A stretch of DNA of 64,000 bases from the NCBI GenBank assembly GCA_964629825.1, contig CAZVUW010000001.1, forward strand, positions 1 to 64,000, read 5' to 3'. Below are positions 16,726 through 24,463 of this stretch, piece by piece. Under the pieces are notes generated by a model. That model saw only the letters and a list, made by a program, of their open reading frames with translations. It had not been told where the DNA came from and did not search any database. The DNA is from CAZVUW01 sp964629825. Lineage in GTDB: Bacteria > Actinomycetota > Nitriliruptoria > Euzebyales > Egibacteraceae. Every line of letters begins with the position of its first letter. Position 1 is the first letter of the stretch. Position numbers and translations under genes: made by a program.

Positions 16726-17520
16726 CTAGCGCAGCAGGGACAGGACGGACTGCGGGACCTGGTTGGCCTGGGCCAGCATCGCGGTGCCCGCCTGGGCGAG
16801 GATCTGGTGACGCGTGAAGTTCACCATCTCCTGAGCCATGTCGGTGTCGCGGATGCGGGACTCCGACGCCTGCAGGTTCTCCACCGTCACGCTGATGTTG
16901 GCGATGGTGTGCTCGAGGCGGTTCTGGACCGCACCGAGGGTGCCGCGCAGCGTCGAGATGGTGCTGATCTCGTCGTCGATGTCTTCGATCGTCGACGTGC
17001 CGTCCAGGGCGGAGGTCAGGGAGTCGAGGGTCACCTCGATGGCGGCGCTGCCGGCGCCGTCATCGTCGTAGGCGCCCACCTGGAAGGTGCGGGCGGCGCC
17101 GTCGAACACCTGCGCACCACCGAACATGGTGGAGGTGCCGATGCGGTTGATCTCCGCGACGAGGTCGGTGATCTCGGCGTTGATGGCGGTCTCGGCCTCG
17201 CTGCCGGTCCCGTAGACGCCGGTGTTCTGCTTCTGGACGGTCAGCTCACGGATGCGCTGCAGCATGTCGTGAACCTCGTTGAGCGCGCCCTCGGCGGTCT
17301 GCACGAGGCTGACGCCGTCCTGGGCGTTGCGCACGGCCTGGTTGAGACCGCGCACCTCGGAGCGCAGCTTCTCGGAGATGACCAGACCGGCGGCGTCGTC
17401 CGCGGCGCGGTTGATGCGGAAACCACTCGACAGCTTCTCGAGGGACTTGCCCTGGGCGCCGGCGGTGACCGTCAGGTTGCGGTAGGCGTTGAACGCCATG
17501 ATGTTCTGGTTGATGCGCAT
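16726..17520 (-). CDS. fliC: Flagellin
   Basis: The filament subunit, 264 residues: a minimal flagellin made of the D0/D1 parts with no room for variable D2/D3 domains. The N-terminus is typical (INQNIMAFNAYRNL, then SSGFRINRAADDAAGLVISE), and the C-terminus ends AQANQVPQSVLSLLR, the canonical form. It has its own leader of about 70 bases with a sigma-28-like promoter and two possible CsrA-binding hairpins. A terminator hairpin follows. The partner chaperone FliS and regulators FliW and CsrA are encoded nearby. Confidence 0.97.
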   Translation of the reverse strand: MRINQNIMAFNAYRNLTVTAGAQGKSLEKLSSGFRINRAADDAAGLVISEKLRSEVRGLNQAVRNAQDGVSLVQTAEGALNEVHDMLQRIRELTVQKQNTGVYGTGSEAETAINAEITDLVAEINRIGTSTMFGGAQVFDGAARTFQVGAYDDDGAGSAAIEVTLDSLTSALDGTSTIEDIDDEISTISTLRGTLGAVQNRLEHTIANISVTVENLQASESRIRDTDMAQEMVNFTRHQILAQAGTAMLAQANQVPQSVLSLLR

Positions 17521-17521
17521 G

Positions 17522-17569
17522 GGGTGAGAATCCTCCGTGTGTTCACCCTGACCCGACCTTCCTGGTCGG
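17522..17569 (-). promoter_or_regulatory. Two putative CsrA-binding hairpins in the fliC leader
   Basis: Site 1: CCGACC/GGTCGG stem (17564-17569 with 17553-17558) with the 5-base loop AGGAA on the minus strand, exposing GGA. Site 2: GGGTGA (17548-17543) pairs with TCACCC (17527-17522) around the loop ACACACGGAGGATTC, which contains the Shine-Dalgarno and resembles the CsrA consensus ACAnGGAnGU. One upstream site plus one over the ribosome site is the layout known for Bacillus hag. CsrA binding is an inference from sequence and from the linked fliW-csrA genes. Confidence 0.6.
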
Positions 17570-17596
17570 AGGCGGGCGGATGCCCTGCCGAGGGTT

Positions 17597-17624
17597 CAAT
17601 CGGCCGCCCGAACCCGGACCTAAA
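17597..17624 (-). promoter_or_regulatory. Sigma-28-like promoter of fliC
   Basis: On the minus strand TTTA (17624-17621), a 16-base spacer, then GCCGATTG (17604-17597). This is the best match to the FliA/SigD -10 element in the window. A start point near 17590 would give a leader of about 70 bases containing both CsrA-type hairpins. Confidence 0.7.
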
Positions 17625-17669
17625 GCACTAGATCCGAAAAAGGGTCGTGCGAGGCCCAGCGCAACACCG

Positions 17670-18224
17670 CTAGAGGATCCGCCGTATGGCGTCGGGGGTC
17701 CTGGTGATGTCCTGGAACTTCACGACGTCACCCGTGCGCGGCGCGACGATCATCCGACCGCCGCCGTCGTAGATGCCGATGTGGTTGGGTGAGTCGTTCC
17801 AGAAGACGAGGTCACCCGGCCGCGCCTGGTCGAGGCTGGCGACCGGGCTGCCCTGCTTCGCCTGGTCGACGCTCACGCGCGGAAGCGAGATGCCGAGGTC
17901 GGCGTAGACGCGCTGGACGAAGCCGCTGCAGTCCAGCCCCGTGGCGGGATCCGTGCCGCCCCACCGATAGGGGACGCCGAGGTAGCGGCTCGCGGCGTCC
18001 ATGACCGCCGCTGCGCCGTCGACCCCTCCATATCCCGCGTCCCCGAGGCCGCCCACCGCCGGTGTGCCCAGCCCGCCGACCGCAGGGCCGCCGGCACCCG
18101 AGGTGGTCCCCACGAACTCGCCGAGGGTGAGCAGCCGGCCCAGCGCAGCCTGGAAGCCGCCGGCGGGCGCGACGACGCTCGGCGCTGGCTGCGGAGTCCC
18201 TCCGACGGGGACGACGGCGGTCAA
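17670..18224 (-). CDS. NlpC/P60 peptidoglycan hydrolase in flagellar cluster
   Basis: A cysteine peptidase of the NlpC/P60 family, which cuts peptide bridges in peptidoglycan. The TTG start at 18224 is chosen because GAGGAG lies 6 bases upstream and a promoter-like site lies just beyond; it gives 184 residues. A Gly/Pro-rich N-terminal half precedes the catalytic domain (about 75-184): GVPYRWGGTDPATGLDCSGF with the catalytic Cys, and DSPNHIGIYDGGG with the His. No signal peptide is seen from this start, so export through the flagellar channel is possible. A role in opening the wall for rod or filament passage is inferred from location. A longer reading from ATG 18329 would start upstream of the candidate promoter. 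Confidence 0.8.
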   Translation of the reverse strand: MTAVVPVGGTPQPAPSVVAPAGGFQAALGRLLTLGEFVGTTSGAGGPAVGGLGTPAVGGLGDAGYGGVDGAAAVMDAASRYLGVPYRWGGTDPATGLDCSGFVQRVYADLGISLPRVSVDQAKQGSPVASLDQARPGDLVFWNDSPNHIGIYDGGGRMIVAPRTGDVVKFQDITRTPDAIRRIL

Positions 18225-18282
18225 GAGCGGCTCCTCGGGTTCGCGTGCGGCCGGACGACCGGGATGGCATCGGCACCGGTAG

Positions 18283-18310
18283 ACCTCGGCGTGCGGAGGC
18301 GACACCTGAA
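18283..18310 (-). promoter_or_regulatory. Possible sigma-28-like promoter of the NlpC/P60 gene
   Basis: Minus strand TTCA (18310-18307), 16 bases, GCCGAGGT (18290-18283). It is weaker than the fliC site but has the same spacing and the GG directly after the first box. It lies 59 bases ahead of the chosen TTG start. Confidence 0.45.
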
Positions 18311-18339
18311 GAAAGGGAGGACTAGACATTCCGGGCCGC

Positions 18340-18366
18340 TTAAGGACCCTCCCCGCCCGCCGACGG
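18340..18366 (+). promoter_or_regulatory. Sigma-28-like promoter of flgN-flgK-flgL
   Basis: Plus strand TTAA (18340-18343), 15 bases, GCCGACGG (18359-18366). The flgN ATG at 18375 is only 9 bases past the -10 element, so the mRNA would start within a couple of bases of the start codon. Confidence 0.6.
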
Positions 18367-18374
18367 TGGGGGGC

Positions 18375-18887
18375 ATGGACACCACCAACGAGCCGGACGG
18401 CCTGCAGGCCCTGGCTGACACCCTCTGGTCCGAACGGCAGGTCGTCGAGTTCCTGCTGTTCAAGCTGACGACGGCCAAGCTGCTCCTGGCCGCGGACGAA
18501 CGCCGCTTCGTCGCCCTCGCCCTCGACGAGGTCGAGCGCGTCGTCATGGCCCTGCGCGAGGCCGAGCTGCAGCGCTCGCTCACCGTCGAGCGCGTGGCGG
18601 CCAGCATGGGCCGCAGCTCCGACGAGCTCACGCTGTCGGCCCTCGCGAGCACCGCCCCCGAGCCCTGGCGCGAGGTCTTCCGAGAGCACCGCGACGCCTT
18701 CCGCGCCCTCGCCGAGGAGATCGAGGAGGCGACCGCCGCCAACCGCCGCCTGGCCACTGCCGGCCTCGGGCGGATCCACGAGACGATGGATCTGCTCACG
18801 GGCCACAGCCCCCAGGCCACCTACGACGCCTTCGGACGTGCGCGCGCCGCCGCGGCCCCGCCGGTCCGAGTCGACGCGGTGATCTGA
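18375..18887 (+). CDS. flgN: Flagellar export chaperone FlgN
   Basis: FlgN is the chaperone for the hook-filament junction proteins FlgK and FlgL. It has 170 residues and is all-helical, with SERQVVEFLLFKLTTAKLLL and ALALDEVERVVMALREAELQ early and EEIEEATAANRRLATAGLGR near the C-terminus, in line with the FlgN family. It lies one base ahead of flgK, the usual pairing. The frame is open upstream to 18264 but the promoter-like site ends at 18366, so the ATG at 18375 is preferred. Confidence 0.85.
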   Translation: MDTTNEPDGLQALADTLWSERQVVEFLLFKLTTAKLLLAADERRFVALALDEVERVVMALREAELQRSLTVERVAASMGRSSDELTLSALASTAPEPWREVFREHRDAFRALAEEIEEATAANRRLATAGLGRIHETMDLLTGHSPQATYDAFGRARAAAAPPVRVDAVI

Positions 18888-18888
18888 C

Positions 18889-20244
18889 ATGAGCAACTTC
18901 GTAGGCCTCAACACGGCGCTGTCCGGGCTGCGCGCCAGCCAGATGGGCCTGGACACCGCCTCCCACAACGTCGCCAACGCCGGCACCGCGGGCTACACCC
19001 GCCAGCGCGTCAACCTCCAGGCCGCCCAGCCGTTCGCGTCCGCGGTCGGCCCGATGGGCACGGGTGTCCGCATCACCGACATCGCGCGGCTGCGCGACGG
19101 GTTCCTGGACGCCCGGGTCCGCACCACCCTCGGCGGGTTCGCCTACGCCGACACCCGCGCGCAGGGCCTGGGCCGGGCCGAGGCGCTGCTCACCGAGCCC
19201 GACAGCGGCATCGGCGGTGCGCTGGCCGAGATGTGGAACGCCTTCGAGGACCTCGCGCTGGACCCATCCGGGCCGGCTGCGCGCCGCCAGGTGGTCGGAG
19301 CGCTTGAGGCCCTCGCCGACCGGGTCGAGACGCTGCGCACCGGCTGGCGTCAGCTCGCCACCGACACGCGGCGGGGCATCGACACCGACATCGCCGAGGT
19401 CAACGACCTGCTGACCCGGGTCGCCGAGCTCAACCGGCTGATCCCCCAGCAGGCGGCCGCTGACGGGCAGCTTCCGAACGACCTGATGGACGTCCGCGAC
19501 CACCACATCGACCGGCTCGCAGAGCTGATCGGCGCGACCTCCGTGACCCACCCCGACGGGCGCGTCACCGTCTCCGCCGGTGGTGTGCAGCTGGTGGACG
19601 GCCTGACCACGCGGCCGCTCCAGGCTCTCGCGGACGGCCGCCTGGCCCTGGCCGACGACCCGACGCCGCGGGCGTTCGGCGGCGAGATCGCCGCCGACTC
19701 GCGCTTCGTCACCGAGGACCTGCCGGCGCTCCAGGGCGAGCTGGACGCGATCGTCGACGGCCTGGTCACCCAGCTCAACGCCCAGCACGCCGGCAGGCCG
19801 CTGCCCGGCGGCGGCACCAGCGGTGACCTCCTGACGATCGACGCCGACGGGCGCCTGCGGGTCGCGGCGGACGTCGCAGCCGACCCGACCCTGATCGCGG
19901 CCGGGCTGACGGCCGAGCCGCACGACGGCGACAACGCGCTGGCGCTGGCCGCGCTGCGCTGGCAGCCCTACGACGGCGTCCGCACGATCGAGCAGGCCTA
20001 CCAGGGCCTGGTCACGAACCTCGGGACCAGCGTCGCCGGTGCCCGAAGGGAGGCCGACGCCCAGCACAGCCTGGCCACCGCCGCCCAGACCGCCCGCTAC
20101 AGCGCGCACGGCGTCAGCCTCGACGAGGAGATGGCGGACGTCGTCCGCTTCCAGCGCTCGCTCGAGGCGATCAGCCGGGTCATGACGACCATCGACCAGG
20201 CGCTCGACGTCCTGATCAACCGCACCGGCATCGTCGGTCGATAG
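18889..20244 (+). CDS. flgK: Flagellar hook-associated protein 1 FlgK
   Basis: FlgK joins hook and filament. It has 451 residues. The N-terminus has the rod/hook signature GLRASQMGLDTASHNVANAG then TAGYTRQRVNLQ, the middle has LAEMWNAFEDLALDPSGPAA typical of FlgK, and the C-terminus holds SLDEEMADVVRFQRSLEAIS followed by DQALDVLINRTGIVGR. ATG start one base after the flgN stop; probably co-transcribed with flgL. Confidence 0.95.
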   Translation: MSNFVGLNTALSGLRASQMGLDTASHNVANAGTAGYTRQRVNLQAAQPFASAVGPMGTGVRITDIARLRDGFLDARVRTTLGGFAYADTRAQGLGRAEALLTEPDSGIGGALAEMWNAFEDLALDPSGPAARRQVVGALEALADRVETLRTGWRQLATDTRRGIDTDIAEVNDLLTRVAELNRLIPQQAAADGQLPNDLMDVRDHHIDRLAELIGATSVTHPDGRVTVSAGGVQLVDGLTTRPLQALADGRLALADDPTPRAFGGEIAADSRFVTEDLPALQGELDAIVDGLVTQLNAQHAGRPLPGGGTSGDLLTIDADGRLRVAADVAADPTLIAAGLTAEPHDGDNALALAALRWQPYDGVRTIEQAYQGLVTNLGTSVAGARREADAQHSLATAAQTARYSAHGVSLDEEMADVVRFQRSLEAISRVMTTIDQALDVLINRTGIVGR

Positions 20245-20277
20245 CTCGCAGAGCCGAACCCCAGAAAGGCCCCCGCA

Positions 20278-21165
20278 ATGCGCGTCACCTCCGAGATGAT
20301 GCATGCCAACTCCATGTCGCGGCTGTCCACACGGCTGGCCGCCTACGAGCGCACCCACATCCAGATGGCGACCGGGCGGCGCTTCCAGGTGGCCTCGGAG
20401 GACGTCGGCGCCAGCGTCCGGGCCCACTCGCTGCGCGCCGGCATGAAGGCTCGGGAGCAGGAGCTGCGCAACATCACGGACGCGATCAGCTGGCTCGACA
20501 TCGCCGACAGCCAGCTGCAGGGCGCGGTCAGCATCCTCCAGCGCGTCCGCGAGCTGGCGGTGCGCGGATCGACCAGCCTGTCGGTCGAGGAGAGCCAGGC
20601 GCTCGCCTCGGAGGTCTACGAGCTGCGCGACAGCCTCGTCACGGTCGCCAACTTCTCCTACCGGGGACGCCCCCTCTTCGCGGGCACGTCGGGCGGGCCC
20701 GCCGTCACCTTCGGGGCCGGTTGGAGCTACACCGGCAACGACGGCCAGATCCAGCGCCGCGTGGCCGAGCAGGACGTGGTCGCGGTCAACGTGACCGCCG
20801 AAGCGGCGTTCGGCTTCGCCCGCGGCGCAGGCCAGGACCTGTTCTCACGCCTCGACGCGCTCGGCGCCGCGCTCGAAGCGGGCGACGGCGCAGCGGTCAA
20901 GAGCCTTCTCCCCGCCCTCGACACCGGCCTGGACGACCTGACCGCCGCTCTGTCGACCATCGGCGCCCGGACCAACCGGATCGAGTCCAGCGCCACGCGC
21001 ACCGAGGACACCCTTGCCGCGCTGCGCTCGGAGCTGAGCGAGCTCGAGGACATCGATCTGGCCGAGGCCACGATGAACCTCCGCATCCAGGAGGTCGCCT
21101 ACCAGGCCACCCTCCAGGCGGTCGCGAAGGCGCTGCCGCCGTCGCTGGCCTCCTTCCTGCGATGA
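20278..21165 (+). CDS. flgL: Flagellar hook-associated protein 3 FlgL
   Basis: FlgL is the second hook-filament junction protein, distantly related to flagellin. It has 295 residues with a flagellin-like N-terminus (MRVTSEMMHANSMSRLSTRL, then YERTHIQMATGRRFQVASED) and C-terminal half (LEDIDLAEATMNLRIQEVAY, QATLQAVAKALPPSLASFLR). AAAGG upstream of the ATG. The stop overlaps the next gene as ATGA. Confidence 0.94.
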   Translation: MRVTSEMMHANSMSRLSTRLAAYERTHIQMATGRRFQVASEDVGASVRAHSLRAGMKAREQELRNITDAISWLDIADSQLQGAVSILQRVRELAVRGSTSLSVEESQALASEVYELRDSLVTVANFSYRGRPLFAGTSGGPAVTFGAGWSYTGNDGQIQRRVAEQDVVAVNVTAEAAFGFARGAGQDLFSRLDALGAALEAGDGAAVKSLLPALDTGLDDLTAALSTIGARTNRIESSATRTEDTLAALRSELSELEDIDLAEATMNLRIQEVAYQATLQAVAKALPPSLASFLR

Positions 21166-21620
21166 GCTCTTCCGCTAGGCTCCTAGCCCACCCGAGCCCA
21201 GGATCCGCCGTGACCGACGCAGACAGCGCCTCCCAGCCCAAGATCCTCTCCTTCCCGGAGGGGATCGTCGGCTTCCCGGACGCGCGCACGTTCACGCTCA
21301 GCGACCTCGACGAGTCCGGCACGTTCCAGCTCTTCGACTGCGCGGAGCGCCCCGAGCTGTCGATGGTCGTGGTCGTGCCCTGGCTGCTGTTCCCGGACTA
21401 CGCGCCCGAGCTCGACGAGCCCACCCAGCAGGCGCTGGGCATCGAGCGCCCCGAGGACGCCATCGTGTTCTGCTCGGTCACGGTCGAGCCCGAGGACGAG
21501 GCCCTGTACTGCAACCTGCTCGGCCCCTTCGTCGTCAACGCGTCGACGCTTCAGGGGCGCCAGGTCGTCCAGGCCGATCTCAACCTGCCGGTCCGCGCCT
21601 CCGTGCCCCTCCCCGCCTGA
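21162..21620 (+). CDS. fliW: Flagellar assembly factor FliW
   Basis: FliW binds free flagellin or CsrA and thereby releases flagellin translation from CsrA when flagellin is exported. The protein has 152 residues from the ATG overlapping flgL, or 136 from a GTG at 21210 that also has AGGA upstream; the shorter form fits the family length equally well. Family motifs: ILSFPEGIVGFPDARTFTLS, then VVVVPWLLFPDYAPEL and CNLLGPFVVNASTLQGRQVV. It overlaps csrA by one base, the classical fliW-csrA pair. Confidence 0.92.
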   Translation: MSSSARLLAHPSPGSAVTDADSASQPKILSFPEGIVGFPDARTFTLSDLDESGTFQLFDCAERPELSMVVVVPWLLFPDYAPELDEPTQQALGIERPEDAIVFCSVTVEPEDEALYCNLLGPFVVNASTLQGRQVVQADLNLPVRASVPLPA

Positions 21621-21865
21621 TGCTGGTCCTCACGCGTCGCACCGGCGAGTCGATCGTCATCGGCGAGCAGATCGTCGTGACGGTGCTCGAGGTGCGCAGC
21701 GACCAGGTGCGCCTCGGCATCCAGGCCCCCCGGTCGGTCCAGGTGCACCGCGAGGAGGTCGTGCGCCGGGTCGAGGGCGAGAACGTCGCCGCCGCCGCCA
21801 GCACCGCGCGCGCCCGTGCGCTGCTGGGCAAGCGCCCGCTGCCGCCGCCGCGCCGGCGGGACTAG
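21620..21865 (+). CDS. csrA: Carbon storage regulator CsrA
   Basis: CsrA is a dimeric RNA-binding protein that blocks translation at GGA sites. The first 55 residues match the family closely (MLVLTRRTGESIVIGEQIVV, VRLGIQAPRSVQVHREEVV) including the conserved Arg in VHREEV. A basic 25-residue tail follows, ending KRPLPPPRRRD. Total 81 residues. It overlaps fliW. The likely target in this window is the fliC leader. Confidence 0.95.
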   Translation: MLVLTRRTGESIVIGEQIVVTVLEVRSDQVRLGIQAPRSVQVHREEVVRRVEGENVAAAASTARARALLGKRPLPPPRRRD

Positions 21866-21886
21866 TCCCAAGCGATCACCGCTCCC

Positions 21887-21916
21887 CCACCCGGGTGGTC
21901 CCCCGCGACCGCGGGG
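21887..21916 (+). terminator. Hairpins after csrA
   Basis: A palindrome CCACCCGGGTGG (21887-21898) is followed by CCCCGC/GCGGGG (21901-21906 with 21911-21916, loop GACC). Located 20-50 bases after the csrA stop in the 184-base csrA-fliA gap. No T-run follows; a partial terminator or mRNA 3-prime end is likely. The rest of the gap to 22049 has no feature I can name. Confidence 0.4.
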
Positions 21917-22049
21917 ATGGCCCTTACCGGTGGTTTGTGCCCGGAGGGCTCAAGGTCGGGCGTCTTGCGTTCGAAAGGTCCACGGAGGATCTGTCTGCGC
22001 TGAGCGGCTCAAGCGACGACAGCCGCCAGAGGACGAACGGACGAGGACG

Positions 22050-22910
22050 ATGGCCGAAGAGCGCGAAGACCGGGTGTGTGCAGCGGAGCGGGATGCGCTG
22101 GTCACCGAGCACCTGCACCTCGTGCAGCACGTGCTGAACCAGGTGGCGAGCCGGTTCCCCAAGCACGTCGATCGCGAAGAGCTGTGGAGCGCGGGCGCGT
22201 TCGGGCTCGTGGACGCCTCCCGGCGCTACGACCCGAGCAGCGGGGTGCCGTTCGCGCGCTACGCCACCATCCGGATCCGCGGGGCGATCATCGACTCGAC
22301 CCGCACCCGTGACTTCGCCACCCGCCGCCTCCGCCGCGACCTGCGCGCCATGGGTGAGGCGACCGAGCGCTTCGAGCTGGAGCGGGGCCGCACCCCGAAC
22401 GATGTCGAGCTGGGTGCCGCCCTGGGCATGAGCCCCGAGGAGGTGGCCTCCCGCCGTGCCGCCGCCGCGGCCAGCACCGTCCTCCAGCTGGACATGCCGC
22501 TGCCGGGCAGTGACACGCAGGACACGCTGGCGGACCGCATCCAGGAGACCGAGACCTTCCGCCTGCCGGACGAGGCGCTCGAGGATGTGGAGCTGGTCGG
22601 CACCGTCCGCGAGGCGGTCACGCACCTCGACGGCGTCCACCGCCAGGTCGTCGAGCGTCACTTCTACGGCGGCGAGCTCCTGCGCGACATCGCGGCCGAC
22701 CTCGGCTGCACGGAGGCACGCGTCTCCCAGCTGCGCTCCGAGGCCCTGAACGCGATGCGCTCCTTCTTCGGCTCCATGTACGACGGCGTCCCCACCGTCG
22801 CCGAGAACGCGCCCGGCCGCCGGCGCCGCGCGGCCTACGTCGCAACCCTCAGCACCGAGACCACCTGGCGCTCCCGGCTCGAGGCCGGCACGTCGGCCGC
22901 GATCGCCTAG
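22050..22910 (+). CDS. fliA: Flagellar RNA polymerase sigma factor FliA/SigD (sigma-28)
   Basis: The sigma factor for late flagellar genes. The ATG at 22050, with GAGGAC upstream, gives 286 residues. Region 2 is LVQHVLNQVASRFPKHVDREE and AFGLVDASRRYDPSSGVPFA with FARYATIRIRGAIIDSTRT. Region 3 follows (RTPNDVELGAALGMSPEEV), and region 4 is RQVVERHFYGGELLRDIAAD plus TEARVSQLRSEALNAM. The group-3 sigma features RIRGAIIDxLR and lack of region 1 favour FliA. The extra 45 residues at the C-terminus look unstructured. No flgM was found in the window. Confidence 0.94.
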   Translation: MAEEREDRVCAAERDALVTEHLHLVQHVLNQVASRFPKHVDREELWSAGAFGLVDASRRYDPSSGVPFARYATIRIRGAIIDSTRTRDFATRRLRRDLRAMGEATERFELERGRTPNDVELGAALGMSPEEVASRRAAAAASTVLQLDMPLPGSDTQDTLADRIQETETFRLPDEALEDVELVGTVREAVTHLDGVHRQVVERHFYGGELLRDIAADLGCTEARVSQLRSEALNAMRSFFGSMYDGVPTVAENAPGRRRRAAYVATLSTETTWRSRLEAGTSAAIA

Positions 22911-22921
22911 CTGAGGTGCCG

Positions 22922-24463
22922 ATGAGCGACACGACCACCGACCCCGCCGCCGCCGAAGACGGCGTCTGGGTCGACTCCCTCGGAACGCCCGGCCGCACCG
23001 ATGACCGGCGGCCGGTCACCGTCGCCCTGATCGGCGGCAGCGAGGCCACCCGACGCCGCCTGGAGGCCGAGGAGCAGCTGGTCCTCGCCGACGCTGATGG
23101 CGGCGAGGAGGACGCGGCGACCGAGCCGGTCGAGGTCGTGTTCGTGTCCACGCGCCTTCCGCGCAACGAGGCCATCGCCGCCGTCAACACCTCCGCCGCC
23201 ACGGCGACCGTGGTCGCCCTGGTCCACACGGGCGGTGAGCGGCTGGCGGCGGAGCTGCTGCGAGCCGGCGCGGCGGGGCTTCTCGCCGAGGGCAACGAGG
23301 CGGCGGTCGGCTCGTTCCTGCACCGCGACGGGCGCGACACCGGGCTGCTCGAGGTCTACGACCAGCAGGTGGGGCGCTCTTACACCCTGTCCGCCGGCGG
23401 TCGCACGCGGGACTCGGTCACGGGTCTGCCGGATCGCACGGCCTTCGAGGCGCGCATCACGGACGCGGCCATGTCCGGCGACCTGCCCCGCATCGGCCTG
23501 ATCCGCGTGCTCTTCCTGGCGGGCGGCTCCAACCGCGCCTCGCAGGCGACGATCGCCTTGGTGCGCCGCCGCCTGGCGCACGGCTTCAGCCCGATCGCCG
23601 CGGCCTTCCAGACCGAGCTGTTCGCCATCGACGCGAACACCTTCGCGGTGGTCGGGGACGAGCTGTCCCCCAACCTCGCCCAGGAGCTGGGCCTGGCCCT
23701 CGGGGCCGTCGCCGGGGGCTTCGCGCCGTGGGGACGGCCCCTGGCCGTCGCCCTCGGGCACGCCGGCTCGGAGGTGTCCCAGGATCCCGCCACCGTCCGT
23801 CAGCTGGCCGAGCGCGCGATGGAGGTCGCCGCCGGCGAGCAGCGCAACACGGTGGTCGGCGCCGAGACCCTGTCCCTGGGAGCGTCTTCGACCACCGAGC
23901 TCGAGGCCGCGCTGCGGCTGGTGGACCTGGTCGAGCGCCATGACCCCCTCGGGCCCGGGCAGTCGACCGCGATCGCCGACCTCGCGACGGCGATCGCGCT
24001 GGAGCTCGGCTACGAGGGGCTCGCCGGGTCGGCGATCCGGCTGGCGGCGCATCTGCACGACGTCGGCAAGGTGAGCCTGCCGGTAGAGGCGATGTTCGAC
24101 GACGACCTGCCCGAGGACCTGGTGCCCGTGCACCGCTCCCACCCGACCAGGGGCGCGGACTACCTGCGACCGCTGGTCGGCGATGACATCGCCGCGGCCG
24201 TCCGCGCGCACCACGAGCGCTGGGACGGGGCCGGCTTCCCCGACGGGCTCAGCGGCGGCGACATCCCCGTGGCTGCCCGGATCATCGCCATCGCGGAGGC
24301 GTTCGTCCGCAGGAGCGCCGAGCACGGGGTCGAAGAGGCGCTGGAGCACCTCCAGGACGCGGCGGGGGGTGCCTACGACCCTTCAATCGTCGAGGCCGCC
24401 CTGCCGGTGCTGCTGGCCGGCAGCGCTCAGCGCGTCAGCAGCGTGATGGTGCCCTCGCCGTAG
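22922..24463 (+). CDS. HD-GYP domain protein with degenerate GGDEF-like and receiver-like regions
   Basis: A probable c-di-GMP phosphodiesterase or sensor next to fliA. The ATG at 22922 is preferred over GTG 22916 because GAGG is well spaced; 513 residues. Residues about 30-150 resemble a receiver-type fold (VTVALIGGSEATRRRLEAEE, VVALVHTGGERLAAELLRAG) without a clear phospho-Asp. Residues about 165-310 begin like a GGDEF domain (DSVTGLPDRTAFEARI) but the GGDEF signature is lost (AIDANTFAVVGDELS). The C-terminal HD-GYP domain is intact: HLHDVGKVSLP near 377, HRSHPTRGADYL, and HHERWDGAGFPDGLSGGDIP near 430 with GFP in place of GYP. Its 3-prime end overlaps the opposite-strand CheX-like gene by 37 bases. 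Confidence 0.83.
   Translation: MSDTTTDPAAAEDGVWVDSLGTPGRTDDRRPVTVALIGGSEATRRRLEAEEQLVLADADGGEEDAATEPVEVVFVSTRLPRNEAIAAVNTSAATATVVALVHTGGERLAAELLRAGAAGLLAEGNEAAVGSFLHRDGRDTGLLEVYDQQVGRSYTLSAGGRTRDSVTGLPDRTAFEARITDAAMSGDLPRIGLIRVLFLAGGSNRASQATIALVRRRLAHGFSPIAAAFQTELFAIDANTFAVVGDELSPNLAQELGLALGAVAGGFAPWGRPLAVALGHAGSEVSQDPATVRQLAERAMEVAAGEQRNTVVGAETLSLGASSTTELEAALRLVDLVERHDPLGPGQSTAIADLATAIALELGYEGLAGSAIRLAAHLHDVGKVSLPVEAMFDDDLPEDLVPVHRSHPTRGADYLRPLVGDDIAAAVRAHHERWDGAGFPDGLSGGDIPVAARIIAIAEAFVRRSAEHGVEEALEHLQDAAGGAYDPSIVEAALPVLLAGSAQRVSSVMVPSP

Noticed and set aside
18225..18329. Longer NlpC/P60 protein from ATG 18329
   Set aside because: It would start upstream of the candidate promoter, lacks a ribosome site, and the added residues do not form a signal peptide.
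18796..20427. 543-codon minus-strand frame over flgK
   Set aside because: Shadow of flgK, no family motif, no ribosome site.
21917..22049. Possible c-di-GMP riboswitch before fliA
   Set aside because: Some GC-rich hairpins and a TTCGAAAGG are present, but the conserved GEMM core and tetraloop-receptor elements could not be placed.
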